Part shown: in pieces, positions 1 to 7,621 of the stretch | How the letters are laid out: the number at the start of each line of letters is the position of its first letter | Numbering within the stretch: the stretch's first letter is position 1 | NCBI RefSeq assembly: GCF_014873535.1 | Contig: NZ_JADBEF010000001.1 | Span: forward strand, 7,874,001 to 7,938,000 | Length of the DNA stretch: 64,000 bases | Direction of reading: 5' to 3' | DNA from: Nonomuraea africana | GTDB lineage: Bacteria > Actinomycetota > Actinomycetes > Streptosporangiales > Streptosporangiaceae | Translations under genes and position numbers: made by a program | The notes under the pieces: model-generated | The model's input: only the letters and a program-made list of their open reading frames with translations | Databases searched by the model: none | Told to the model about the DNA's origin: nothing

Positions 1-825
1 CCCCGTGGTGCCGCTGGTGTAGAGGATGTAGAGCGGGTGCTCGGCGTCGTGCGGCTGGGCCTCGTGCCGGTCACTCTGGCGCTCGACCACGTCGTGCCAC
101 CAGACGTCGCGCTCCTGGGCCGCGACCTCCTGCCCGGTCCTGCGGACGACGAGCACGTGCTCGACGCCCGGCGTCTGCGCGACGGCCTCGTCCACCGTGG
201 GCTTGAGCGCGGACGGCGCGCCGCGACGGTAGCCGCCGTCGGCGGTGATGACCAGCTTGGCGTCGGCGTCCTCGATACGGCTCTGCAGCGCGCTGGCGGA
301 GAAGCCGCCGAACACCACCGAGTGGATCGCGCCGATGCGGGCGCAGGCCAGCATCGAGATCGGCAGCTCGGGGATCATCGGCATGTAGATCGCCACCCGG
401 TCGCCCTTGCCCACACCCAGCTCGGTGAGCGCGTTGGCGGCCTTGTTGACCTCGCGCTGGAGGTCGGCATAGGTGAGGGTACGGCTGTCGCCCTCGGGCT
501 CGCCCTCCCAGAAGTAGGCGACCTTGTCCCCGTTGCCCGCCTCGACGTGCCTGTCGACGCAGTTGTAGGCGATGTTGAGCTGACCGCCGACGAACCATTT
601 GGCGAACGGCGCGTTCCATTCGAGCGTGGTGTCCCAGCGCTTGGCCCAGGCCAACCGGTCCGCCGCGCGCTCCCAGAACGCCAGCCGGTCCGCCTCGGCC
701 TCCGTGTAGGCGGCGGCGGTCACGTTCGCGGCCGCGGCCAGGTCCGCTGGTGGTGCGAACCGGCGGTTCTCCTGTAGCAGGTTCGACAGCGCCTGAGGCT
801 CGGTGCCAGGGGTCTCCGGGGCCAC
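1..825 (-). CDS. acs: acetyl-CoA synthetase, N-terminal part (runs off the left edge)
   Basis: Catalyses ATP-dependent conversion of acetate to acetyl-CoA through acetyl-AMP in the cytosol. About 275 codons are present; the family is about 650 residues, so the C-terminal half lies outside. Recognisable parts are the N-terminal ACAS region (FWERAADRLAWAKRWDTTLE), the block IPMIPELPISMLACARIGA-like with HSVVFGGFSA, and at the very edge the adenylation motif YTSGTTG. I chose the GTG at 825 because AAGGAG lies six bases upstream; an in-frame ATG at 840 is the alternative. Divergent from the Fic-like gene. Identification is secure, the start less so. Confidence 0.95.
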   Translation of the reverse strand, partial: MAPETPGTEPQALSNLLQENRRFAPPADLAAAANVTAAAYTEAEADRLAFWERAADRLAWAKRWDTTLEWNAPFAKWFVGGQLNIAYNCVDRHVEAGNGDKVAYFWEGEPEGDSRTLTYADLQREVNKAANALTELGVGKGDRVAIYMPMIPELPISMLACARIGAIHSVVFGGFSASALQSRIEDADAKLVITADGGYRRGAPSALKPTVDEAVAQTPGVEHVLVVRRTGQEVAAQERDVWWHDVVERQSDRHEAQPHDAEHPLYILYTSGTTG

Positions 826-840
826 TTCATGCTCCTTCAT

Positions 841-1050
841 ATGGCCAGATTGAGTGTTGCTGTCCCACTTCACCAGGCGACCCGTGCTCACCACAAGAGG
901 TCTAGACAGGTCTGTACCAACCGCCTCCCGCTGACCGGGACAGCTGACAACTGCTATTAAACCGTTGTAATCCCGAAATCCAAGAAATATGGACCGCGCC
1001 AATTGGGCCCCGTCCTAAAAGCGGGCTACCGGCCGGTAAGGTCGGAACCT
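841..1050. promoter_or_regulatory. divergent intergenic region between acs and the Fic-like gene
   Basis: No gene is visible here. The stretch 940-995 is clearly AT-richer than its surroundings. A possible plus-strand promoter is TTGTAA (965-970), a 17-base spacer and TATGGA (988-993), which would lead into the gene at 1051. The assignment rests only on spacing and partial match to consensus. Confidence 0.35.
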
Positions 1051-1830
1051 GTGAGTGACCCATTGGCTGCCATTGCCGGCCTTCCTGGAGTTCCAGAAGC
1101 GGTCGAAGAGGCGCGTGAAGCCGTAGACCGCTTGTACCGGCATCGCGTGCTGCGCCGCCGCAGTCCCGAGGTGTCGGCCGAGGCCGCGCTGCGCGGAGCG
1201 CGGGCCTCGGCGGCGCTGGCGGGAGACGACGTCCCGCTCGACGCGCTGCGCAGGGGCGAGGTCTCCTCGCCGGTGGTCCAGGGCGCGCTGCGCGCCTCGG
1301 CCGAGCTGGGACGACTCGGGCCGACATGGCGGAGCGCGCCCAGGCAGGTGCTGGCCAGAGTGCACACGCTCGCGGCCGTGGGGCTCGCCGACGAGGCGGA
1401 CATCGGCCGGCCTCGTACGGGAGCCGCCCCCGCCGACCCTCTCGGACTCGGCGCCGCCCCTTCGGCCGAGCAGGCCGCCGCCCGTATGGACGCGCTGTTC
1501 GCGCTGCTCACCGGGCAGACGAAGGCGCCCGCCCTCGTGCTGGCCGCCGTCGTGCACGCCGAACTCGCCGTCCTTCGCCCCTTCGGGATCGCCGACGGCG
1601 TGGTCGCGCGCGCGGCCGAGCGTCTCACGCTCGTGGAGTACGGTCTCGACCCGAAGTCGCTGGTCCCCGTCGAGGTGGGCCACCTGGAGCTCCCGTACGC
1701 CGAGGGGCTGCGGGCCTACCTGCTCGGCACCGGTGAGGGGGTCGCCGCCTGGGTACGGCAGTGTGCCTCGGCGGTGACATTGGGGGTCAGGGAGACGACC
1801 GCCATCTGCGAGGCCATGCAACGCGCATAG
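1051..1830 (+). CDS. Fic-like protein with a degenerate active-site motif, next to the Tad cluster
   Basis: A 259-residue alpha-helical, Ala-rich protein that in other actinomycetes is called oxidoreductase or Fic-family and sits beside ssd/tad genes. The segment HAELAVLRPFGIADGVVAR near residues 170-188 aligns with the Fic motif HPFxxGNGRxxR, but the catalytic His is Arg, GNG reads ADG and the anion-binding Arg is replaced. It is therefore probably not an AMP transferase of the classical type. Start GTG 1051 (VSDPLAAIAG) follows a promoter-like region; a TTG at 1003 would add 16 residues. A hairpin follows the stop directly. Fold assignment is moderately sure, function unknown. Confidence 0.7.
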   Translation: MSDPLAAIAGLPGVPEAVEEAREAVDRLYRHRVLRRRSPEVSAEAALRGARASAALAGDDVPLDALRRGEVSSPVVQGALRASAELGRLGPTWRSAPRQVLARVHTLAAVGLADEADIGRPRTGAAPADPLGLGAAPSAEQAAARMDALFALLTGQTKAPALVLAAVVHAELAVLRPFGIADGVVARAAERLTLVEYGLDPKSLVPVEVGHLELPYAEGLRAYLLGTGEGVAAWVRQCASAVTLGVRETTAICEAMQRA

Positions 1831-1833
1831 CTG

Positions 1834-1860
1834 ACGGCGTCCCAATAGATGAGACGCCGT
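1834..1860 (+). terminator. hairpin terminator after the Fic-like gene
   Basis: An exact 8-bp stem, ACGGCGTC (1834-1841) and GACGCCGT (1853-1860), begins three bases after the TAG stop. There is no U tract, as is common in actinobacteria. Confidence 0.6.
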
Positions 1861-2244
1861 CTGCCGATGCGTCACACCGGGTTACCAAGCGTGCACCTTA
1901 ATTCGTCGGAGCGGGTCAAGCCCGTCTCGACGCGCCTCCCGCGGCTGGTCGCGCGTGGGTGCCCGGCTGACGCACCCGGACTGTAGGTCCGTGAGACCTT
2001 TCTACGTCGGATTCCGCCTGATGGGAAGCCCTCGCAGCAAGACCTTTACCCCGCCCTGGCGATCACTCTGGGCGATCTAGCGGTCTGTAGTCGTTCAACT
2101 ACGACCCAAAAAAACTCGCGAAAATTGGAGATTGCTCCTCGACGAAACTCGACTCGATCGGGCAGCATACGAGGGTATCTTCCGAAACTGGAGCGACTGT
2201 GCAGGGGATAGCTTTGCAAGTCCCTTGCCATGCTCTGGTTAAGT
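1861..2244. other. intergenic stretch without a recognisable gene
   Basis: About 380 bases upstream of the 6C RNA. Base 2090 to 2240 is unusually AT-rich for this genome. I see no tRNA, no coding signal with a ribosome binding site and no clear repeat. Its 3' end (about 2214-2244, with TTGCAA at 2214 and a TTAAGT element at 2239) probably holds the promoter of the 6C RNA. Confidence 0.4.
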
Positions 2245-2247
2245 GAT

Positions 2248-2345
2248 GAAAGCTTTCTTCTGAAACGGGACCGGCTCTACCCCCCCGGAGCCGGACCGAT
2301 CAGGCGACCCCCGCTCTCCCCCCCGGCGGGGGTCGCCGCTTTTTA
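2248..2345 (+). ncRNA. 6C small RNA (ncRv13660c/B11-type)
   Basis: Two consecutive hairpins each carry seven consecutive cytosines in the loop, the defining feature of the actinobacterial 6C RNA. Hairpin 1 has stem CCGGCTC (2271-2277) with GAGCCGG (2288-2294) and Cs at 2280-2286. Hairpin 2 has an exact 11-bp stem GGCGACCCCCG (2303-2313) with CGGGGGTCGCC (2327-2337), Cs at 2318-2324, and is followed by GCTTTTTA, so it doubles as an intrinsic terminator. The location just upstream of ssd matches the M. tuberculosis B11 locus beside Rv3660c. The RNA would be about 95 nt; the 5' end is inferred. Known role in mycobacteria: C-rich loops pair with G-rich ribosome binding sites of many mRNAs. Confidence 0.9.
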
Positions 2346-2424
2346 TCCACAGAACTTGGTTCGGTAGCCCGCGCCGGTCGGCTCCACCCGCATGCTGTGC
2401 CTCCCCACCCCCGAGGAGGCAGCA

Positions 2425-3465
2425 ATGACCCGACCTCTGGCCATCACCGACGACGGCGACCTGCTCGACGATCTGGTTCGCGTCGCCGCGGCGGCGGGCT
2501 CCCAGCTCGACGTCGCCCACGCCCCCGCGCTCGCCCGTCCCTACTGGTCACACGCGCCGATCGTGGTGGTCGGCGACGACCTAGCCGACGCCGTGGCCGC
2601 CACGGGGCCGCCGGGCCGGCCGAAGGTCTTCCTCGCCACCAGGCAGGGCGGCGATCCCGACAGTTGGCGGCGGTGCGTCGCGGTGGGCGCTCAGGGCGTG
2701 GTCGAACTGCCCGAGGGCGAGTTGCGGCTGGTCGAGGAGTTCGCCGACGCGCTGGAGCCGTCCCCCCGAGCGGGGGTCGTGGTCTGCGTCGTGGGCGGCA
2801 ACGGAGGGGCGGGCGCCAGCCTGCTGTCGGCCTGCCTCGCGCTGACGGCCTCCCGACGCAAGCTGCGCACCCTGCTGGTCGACGCCGACCCGCTCGGCGG
2901 CGGCATCGACGTCCTGCTCGGCCAGGAGGAGGCCAAAGGCGCCAGGTGGGCCGACTTCGTCTCGCGAGAGGGCCGGGTGAGCTCCGCGGCGCTGCAGGCC
3001 GCGCTCCCCGCCTTCGGCGAGCTCACCGTGCTCGCCTTCCATCGGGGCGAGGTCGAGTCGATCCCGCCGGGAGCGATGCGCTCGGTGCTGGAGGCCGGAC
3101 GGCGCGGCTTCGACCTCGTGGTCGTCGACCTGCCCCGCCACCTCGACGCCGCTGCCACAGAGGCGCTGAGCCGCGCCTCGTCCACGCTCCTGCTGGTCAC
3201 CGCCGACGTGCGCGGGGTCCTGGCGGCCGCCCAGGTGCTCGGCGAGGTCAGACGCCACACGGGCGCGGTCGGCATGGTCCTGCGGCCGGGGGTGCTGGAG
3301 GAGGCGGTCGTCGCCGCCTCGCTCGACCTGCCCTGCGCGGGGCACCTCTCCGACCAGCCGCGCCTGGCCACCGCGCTCAACAAGGGCGACCTCACCCTCA
3401 TCGACCGCCGCTCGGTGCTCGGCCACTTCTGCACCACGCTCCTGACCGACCTCATGGCCGCATGA
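2425..3465 (+). CDS. ssd: septum-site-determining protein Ssd (CpaE/TadZ-like, MinD family)
   Basis: 346-residue MinD/ParA-type protein that localises or regulates the Tad secretion machine and, in mycobacteria, affects septation. Residues 1-115 form a receiver-like N-terminal domain and the P-loop domain follows. The Walker A region reads GGNGGAGAS near residues 126-134: the usual lysines of the deviant KGGxGKT motif are absent, a trait of this actinobacterial subfamily. VDADPLGGG and VVVDLP are the downstream nucleotide-binding motifs. Start ATG 2425 is preceded by GAGGAGG. It overlaps tadA by four bases (ATGA), so the two are translationally coupled. Confidence 0.9.
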   Translation: MTRPLAITDDGDLLDDLVRVAAAAGSQLDVAHAPALARPYWSHAPIVVVGDDLADAVAATGPPGRPKVFLATRQGGDPDSWRRCVAVGAQGVVELPEGELRLVEEFADALEPSPRAGVVVCVVGGNGGAGASLLSACLALTASRRKLRTLLVDADPLGGGIDVLLGQEEAKGARWADFVSREGRVSSAALQAALPAFGELTVLAFHRGEVESIPPGAMRSVLEAGRRGFDLVVVDLPRHLDAAATEALSRASSTLLLVTADVRGVLAAAQVLGEVRRHTGAVGMVLRPGVLEEAVVAASLDLPCAGHLSDQPRLATALNKGDLTLIDRRSVLGHFCTTLLTDLMAA

Positions 3466-4631
3466 ACGGCGTCTCCAAGGAGCTGGTCGAGGCGGTCAGG
3501 GTCAGGCTGGCGCGCGCGGGGGTGGAGCCGAGCGCGGCCCAGGTGGCCGTCGCCCTCCGGGCGGAGAAATCCGTGTACGGCGACGCCGAGATCCTGGCCG
3601 TAGCCCGCGCCCTGTGCGCCGACCTCATCGGCGCGGGGCCGCTCGAACCGCTGCTGGCCGCGCCCGACGTCACAGACGTGCTGGTCAACGGCCCTCGCGA
3701 GGTGTGGGTCGACGACGGGCGAGGGTTGCGGCGCACCACGATCGCCTTCCCCGACGACGGCGCGGTCCGCCGCCTGGCCCAGCGCCTGGCCGGCGCCGCG
3801 GGCCGTCGGCTCGACGACGCCTCCCCGCACGTCGACGCGCGGCTGGCCGGCGGCGTGCGGCTGCACGCCGTCCTGCCGCCCATCGCGTCCGAGGGCACGT
3901 GCGTGTCGCTGCGGCTGCCGCCCCGCCGCACGTTCACGCTCTCCGACCTGGTCGCGGCGGGCACCGTCCCCGTCGAGGCGGTCGCCGTCCTGTCGGCGGT
4001 GGTCGAGGCCAGGCTGGCCTTCCTGGTCACCGGCGGCACGGGCACCGGCAAGACCACCCTGCTGAGCGCCCTGCTCTCCCTGGCCGATCCCGGCGAACGC
4101 CTGCTGCTCGTGGAAGACTCCGCCGAGCTGCGCCCCCTCCACCCCCACGTGGTCCGCCTGGAGACCCGCCCGGCGAACCTGGAGGGGGCCGGTGGCGTGG
4201 GTCTCCGAGATCTCGTACGGCAGGCGCTGCGCATGCGGCCCGACCGGCTCGTGGTGGGAGAGGTGCGGGGCGCCGAGGTCGTTGATCTCCTGGCGGCCTT
4301 GAACACCGGTCACGAGGGCGGTTGCGGCACCCTCCACGCCAACACCGCCGCCGACGTCCCTCCGCGGCTGGAGGCGCTGGCGTGCGCGGCGGGGCTCAGC
4401 CGTGAGGCGGTGCACAGCCAGCTGGCCGCGGCGCTCGACGTGGTGATCCATCTGTCGCGACGGCGCTCGGATGGGCGGCGGCTGGTGTCGGAGGTGTGCT
4501 TGCTGTCACGGAGGGCTTCGGGGTTCGTGACGGCTGAGGCGGCGCTGACGTTCGACGGGGAGGGGCGCGCGCAGGTGGGGCCGGGGTACGAAGCCCTGCT
4601 CGCCCGCACGTCCCTGGGGCCGGAACGGTGA
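3462..4631 (+). CDS. tadA: TadA/CpaF-family secretion ATPase
   Basis: 389-residue hexameric ATPase expected to power assembly of a Flp/Tad pilus-like structure from the cytoplasmic face of the membrane. It has the conserved N-terminal segment (GAGPLEPLLAAPDVTDVLVNG), Walker A GGTGTGKTT near 190, the Asp box LLLVEDSAEL, Walker B RLVVGEVRG and the His box GHEGGCGTLHANT. Length is normal for the family (360-450). Start ATG 3462 overlaps the ssd stop. A 294-base gap with a hairpin separates it from tadB, although the direction is the same. Confidence 0.95.
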   Translation: MNGVSKELVEAVRVRLARAGVEPSAAQVAVALRAEKSVYGDAEILAVARALCADLIGAGPLEPLLAAPDVTDVLVNGPREVWVDDGRGLRRTTIAFPDDGAVRRLAQRLAGAAGRRLDDASPHVDARLAGGVRLHAVLPPIASEGTCVSLRLPPRRTFTLSDLVAAGTVPVEAVAVLSAVVEARLAFLVTGGTGTGKTTLLSALLSLADPGERLLLVEDSAELRPLHPHVVRLETRPANLEGAGGVGLRDLVRQALRMRPDRLVVGEVRGAEVVDLLAALNTGHEGGCGTLHANTAADVPPRLEALACAAGLSREAVHSQLAAALDVVIHLSRRRSDGRRLVSEVCLLSRRASGFVTAEAALTFDGEGRAQVGPGYEALLARTSLGPER

Positions 4632-4925
4632 CGCGGGACGGGCCCGGCCTGGGAGCGGTTACCAGGCCTTGGGCCTTGGTTTGGCTCCGTGCCCCTGGAG
4701 GTTGGTCGCCTCTCGGGTCGTCAGTCCGGTGGACCTCGCCGCGTGGCCTCGTTCCGGCCTGGGGGTCCGGAGATCAAGGGTGACGCTGAGCGGCGCTCGC
4801 TCGTCCTGCTGATCCGCTGTCCTGACCCTGCGGAGGCCGTCTCGCCCGGTTCGGCTGGGGTCGTGAGGCGGAGGTGCCTCGCCGCCCACGCGTCAGTCTC
4901 GCCATCGAAGATCGGAAGTATCCCG
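4632..4925 (+). other. unusually long gap inside the tad operon
   Basis: tadA and tadB usually abut, but here about 294 bases separate them. A hairpin GGCCTGG (4646-4652) / CCAGGCC (4662-4668) stands right after the tadA stop and may act as attenuator or processing site. The tadB frame stays open back to 4689, but the translated sequence has no resemblance to a TadB N-terminus and no ribosome binding site, so I treat it as non-coding. Confidence 0.4.
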
Positions 4926-5624
4926 TTGACCGTGATCGCCGCACTCTGCGCCGCGCTGGCCCTCTGGCTGTGGACCGGGCCCACGCATGCCCGCCTCCGC
5001 CTCGCCCGTCTCTTCGGCGCGCCGCCCCCACGGCAGTGGCCCTCGCTCTGGGCGAGCGTCAGACGCCCCTCCGCCGCGCGCAGGGCCGAGGCGTGGCGCG
5101 TGGCCTCCATCGAGCTGTGCCTGGCGCTCTCCGCCGAGTTGGCCGCCGGCCGTACATCAGGAGAGGCCCTCACCCGCGCCCTCGCGGCGGTCGACCTCCC
5201 GGACCCGCTGCGCCCCTTGGCGGCGGCGGCCCGCGACGGCGGCGACGTGGCGGCCGCCTTCCGCGAGGTGGCGCCCGCCCAGGGCGGCGAAGGACTGCTG
5301 CGGCTGGCGGCGTGCTGGGAGGTCAGCGTGTCGGTCGGCGCGGGGCTGTCGGGACTCGTCGACCGGGTGGGCGTCGCCCTGCGCGCCGCCCAGGCGCACC
5401 GAGCCGAGGTGTCGGCCCAGCTCGCCGGTCCCAGAGCGACGGCCAGGATGCTCGCCGCCCTGCCCGCCCTCGGGCTCCTCATGGCGGCAGGGCTCGGGAT
5501 GAACCCGGTCGGATTCCTGTTCGGCAGCGTCCCTGGGGTGGCCTGCCTCGTCGTCGGCGTGGCCCTCGACGCCTGCGGCCTGTGGTGGACCCATCGCATG
5601 TCATCCAAGGCGGAGGCCGCATGA
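4926..5624 (+). CDS. tadB: TadB-like inner-membrane platform protein (T2SSF domain)
   Basis: About 232 residues, a polytopic membrane protein of the type II/IV secretion F family that forms the platform on which the TadA ATPase acts. An N-terminal membrane segment (VIAALCAALALWLW) is followed by a basic cytosolic part, the T2SSF helical core (LCLALSAELAAGRTSGEALTRA through GLSGLVDRVGVAL) and two C-terminal membrane segments. I chose TTG 4926 because GGAAG lies seven bases upstream; GTG 4932 is nearly equivalent. It overlaps tadC by four bases. Confidence 0.85.
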   Translation: MTVIAALCAALALWLWTGPTHARLRLARLFGAPPPRQWPSLWASVRRPSAARRAEAWRVASIELCLALSAELAAGRTSGEALTRALAAVDLPDPLRPLAAAARDGGDVAAAFREVAPAQGGEGLLRLAACWEVSVSVGAGLSGLVDRVGVALRAAQAHRAEVSAQLAGPRATARMLAALPALGLLMAAGLGMNPVGFLFGSVPGVACLVVGVALDACGLWWTHRMSSKAEAA

Positions 5625-6397
5625 GCATGCTGCTGGCCGCCGTCGCCTGTGCCTTCATGGCGACCTGGCTGTGGTTTCCTGCGAACGGCCCGGCGGAACG
5701 GCTGGCCGCTCTGCGTCCACCTGGAGGTCAGGCGCGCGTTCCTTCGGCGGGAACGGACGAGTGGTTTCCTCCGCGTGCCGTCCATGGGCGTCGCCTCGAC
5801 CGGGGTGCGCTCGTGCCCGGCTCGTGCGCGGGGCTCGTCGTGTTCGTGCTCGTGGGCGGCGTCGCCGGCGCGATCGCCGGGCCTGTCGTGGGCGGGGTGG
5901 TCACCGTACTCGTCCACAAGAAGGCCGCCGGCCCCCATCTCCGCCGCGACCGTGACCGGATCGCCGCCGACCTGCCGTTCGCCACGGACCTCATGGTCGC
6001 CTGCCTTCAGTCGGGACAACCCGTCAGCACGGCCACCGAGATCGCCGCCACGGCGATCGGCGGGCCACTCGGGCAGCGCCTGACCTGGATCAGCGGCCAA
6101 CTCCGCCTGGGGGCCGACCCTGAGCCCGTGTGGATGGTGCTGGCCCGCGAGCCGTCCATGGGGCCGCTGGCGCGGGCCATGTCGCGCGCGGCGCAGAGCG
6201 GGGCTCCGGTGGCGGACGTGCTCACCCGCCTCGCTGACGACGCCCGGCAGGCGTCTCGCATGGCTTCCCTGGCCGCGGCCCGTCGGGTGGGCGTCCAGGC
6301 GGTGGCGCCGTTGGGGTTGTGCTTCCTGCCGGCCTTCGTGCTGCTGGGGATCATCCCGGTGGTGGCAGGCTTGGCCAGCGGCGTCCTGATCCCTTAG
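5621..6397 (+). CDS. tadC: TadC-like inner-membrane platform protein (T2SSF domain)
   Basis: 258-residue partner of TadB. Membrane helices lie near residues 3-18, 70-105 and 225-255. The T2SSF core contains DLPFATDLMVACLQSGQPV and the second-half motif SGAPVADVLTRLADDARQ. ATG 5621 overlaps the tadB stop (ATGA). TadB and TadC normally work as a heterodimeric platform, and the coupling here fits this. The gap to the pilin gene (210 bases) is C-rich and carries TTATCCACA-type sequences. Confidence 0.85.
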   Translation: MSMLLAAVACAFMATWLWFPANGPAERLAALRPPGGQARVPSAGTDEWFPPRAVHGRRLDRGALVPGSCAGLVVFVLVGGVAGAIAGPVVGGVVTVLVHKKAAGPHLRRDRDRIAADLPFATDLMVACLQSGQPVSTATEIAATAIGGPLGQRLTWISGQLRLGADPEPVWMVLAREPSMGPLARAMSRAAQSGAPVADVLTRLADDARQASRMASLAAARRVGVQAVAPLGLCFLPAFVLLGIIPVVAGLASGVLIP

Positions 6398-6472
6398 AAC
6401 GGCGACGGCACGGGGACTCATCGGCCGCACGGGAGCATCGCCAGAAGGGGCTCGTCCCGCCTTGTCCAGGCT

Positions 6473-6514
6473 TTATCCACAACCCCACGCCACCCTCCCC
6501 ACCTTCATCCACAG
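6473..6514 (+). promoter_or_regulatory. DnaA-box-like sequences upstream of the pilin gene
   Basis: TTATCCACA (6473-6481) is an exact consensus DnaA box; TCATCCACA (6506-6514) differs by one base. Another exact copy, TTATCCACA, is at 2343-2351 straddling the end of the 6C RNA. Two or three sites do not make an origin, and the pilin promoter itself is not obvious in 6398-6607. Biological meaning is uncertain. Confidence 0.3.
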
Positions 6515-6607
6515 AACCGCGCTCGGCCCCACCTCCACCCCACCCCCTCCGCGAATCTGGTCGTCCAACCGCCGGACCCCATCCGGTCCCACCCCTCGGA
6601 GGCACTG

Positions 6608-6853
6608 ATGCGCAAGCCATCCACCGTCACGCCCGTCGTCCGGCTCCGACGCGCCCTGTCCACCTGGTGGACCGGCCGTACCGCAGCGGCCGCTCGCCTG
6701 GGCCTCGACCGTGGCATGTCGACCGCCGAATACGCCGTCGGCACCATCGCCGCATGCGGATTCGCGGCCCTGCTCTTCAAGGTCGTCACCAGTACAGAGG
6801 TCCAGGAGATGCTCACCACGCTCGTCAACCGCGCCCTGAACACCGCAGGCTGA
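6608..6853 (+). CDS. DUF4244 protein, likely Flp-type pilin of the Tad system
   Basis: 81-residue protein with a basic N-terminus and the prepilin-like site LDRGMSTAEYAVGTIAACGFAALLF near residues 34-58: a Gly before the cleavage point, a Glu at +5 or so and a Tyr next to it, then one hydrophobic helix. This is the DUF4244 pattern, the presumed structural subunit of the actinobacterial helicase/secretion-type Tad system. The mature protein would be only about 46 residues. No prepilin peptidase gene lies in the cluster, so the processing enzyme must be elsewhere. ATG 6608 is preceded by CGGAGG. Confidence 0.85.
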   Translation: MRKPSTVTPVVRLRRALSTWWTGRTAAAARLGLDRGMSTAEYAVGTIAACGFAALLFKVVTSTEVQEMLTTLVNRALNTAG

Positions 6854-6977
6854 CCCTCACTCGCCACATCCAGCCGCCACGCGCTTGTGCTGCGGTCTCG
6901 TGGGCTGCCAGCCGTACATTCCGGCCCCGAGACCGCTCAGCGCGCACACCACCGAGACGAAACGACCTGGTAGCCGC

Positions 6978-7457
6978 ATGCCCAATCCCCACGGAGTTCC
7001 AAGATCACGCACGCATGGGCGCAGGTTCTGCCCTTCGAGAGGCTCGGTCACGGCCGAGACCGCAGCCGTCCTGCCCGCCCTCATGGTCGTACTCGCGGCG
7101 GCCCTGTGGGCGGTCACCGTGGTGAACGCCCAGCTGCGATGCGTGGACGCGGCCCGCACCGGCGCTCGCGCCGCCGCCAGGGGCGAACCCATCACCGAGG
7201 TCCAGGAGCTAGCCAGGTCAGTGGCACCACAAGGCGCTCAGATCGACATCAGGAGAGGAGCGGAGATGACGAGCGTCCAGGTGACCACCCACATCAAGCC
7301 CGCATGGGCCGCCGCCCTCCCTCCCGTCGAAGTCAAAGCCTCAGCCACCTCCGCCACCGAACCCGGCATCCTCAACTCTGCAGCCGCCACCTCCACCACC
7401 GAACCAGCCCCCGAGCTTCCAGACGTCGCCTCCATCACCGAACCGAGCGCCCCTTAG
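6978..7457 (+). CDS. TadE-family minor pseudopilin
   Basis: 159 residues. After a basic leader, GSVTAETAAVLPALMVVLAAALWAV gives the TadE-type pseudopilin signature (Glu shortly after the predicted processing site, then one membrane helix), followed by RCVDAARTGARAAARGE, typical of the family. The C-terminal 45 residues are low-complexity, rich in Ser, Thr, Ala, Pro and Glu, with TSTTEPAPELP. The start ATG 6978 lacks a good ribosome binding site. It probably forms part of the pilus-like structure together with the DUF4244 protein. Confidence 0.75.
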   Translation: MPNPHGVPRSRTHGRRFCPSRGSVTAETAAVLPALMVVLAAALWAVTVVNAQLRCVDAARTGARAAARGEPITEVQELARSVAPQGAQIDIRRGAEMTSVQVTTHIKPAWAAALPPVEVKASATSATEPGILNSAAATSTTEPAPELPDVASITEPSAP

Positions 7458-7621
7458 ACGCGAACCCCCGCTCCCGTTGCGGCGGCGTAGCCCTCGGGGT
7501 CACCCGGTCGCTCGTCCAACTCAGCCCCTCCATGCCGCTCAAGCCCCTGATGCATGCCAACCCCCCTCCGATGCCGCACAGCCCGTCAGACACCTCACCC
7601 GCCCTTCGTAGACGGAGACCG

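Noticed and set aside
1861..2244. tRNA or rRNA gene
   Set aside because: No cloverleaf or conserved T-loop (GTTCRANNC) with matching stems found.
2691..4451. Long open frame on the minus strand opposite ssd and tadA
   Set aside because: Arises from GC-rich third-position bias; the plus-strand proteins have clear domains and coupled starts, whereas the minus product is an Arg/Gln/His-rich nonsense sequence.
4721..6430. Long minus-strand open frame opposite tadB and tadC
   Set aside because: Same kind of shadow; no domain, no ribosome binding site.
6473..6514. Replication origin
   Set aside because: Only two or three DnaA-box-like sites, no dnaA/dnaN genes and no AT-rich unwinding region.
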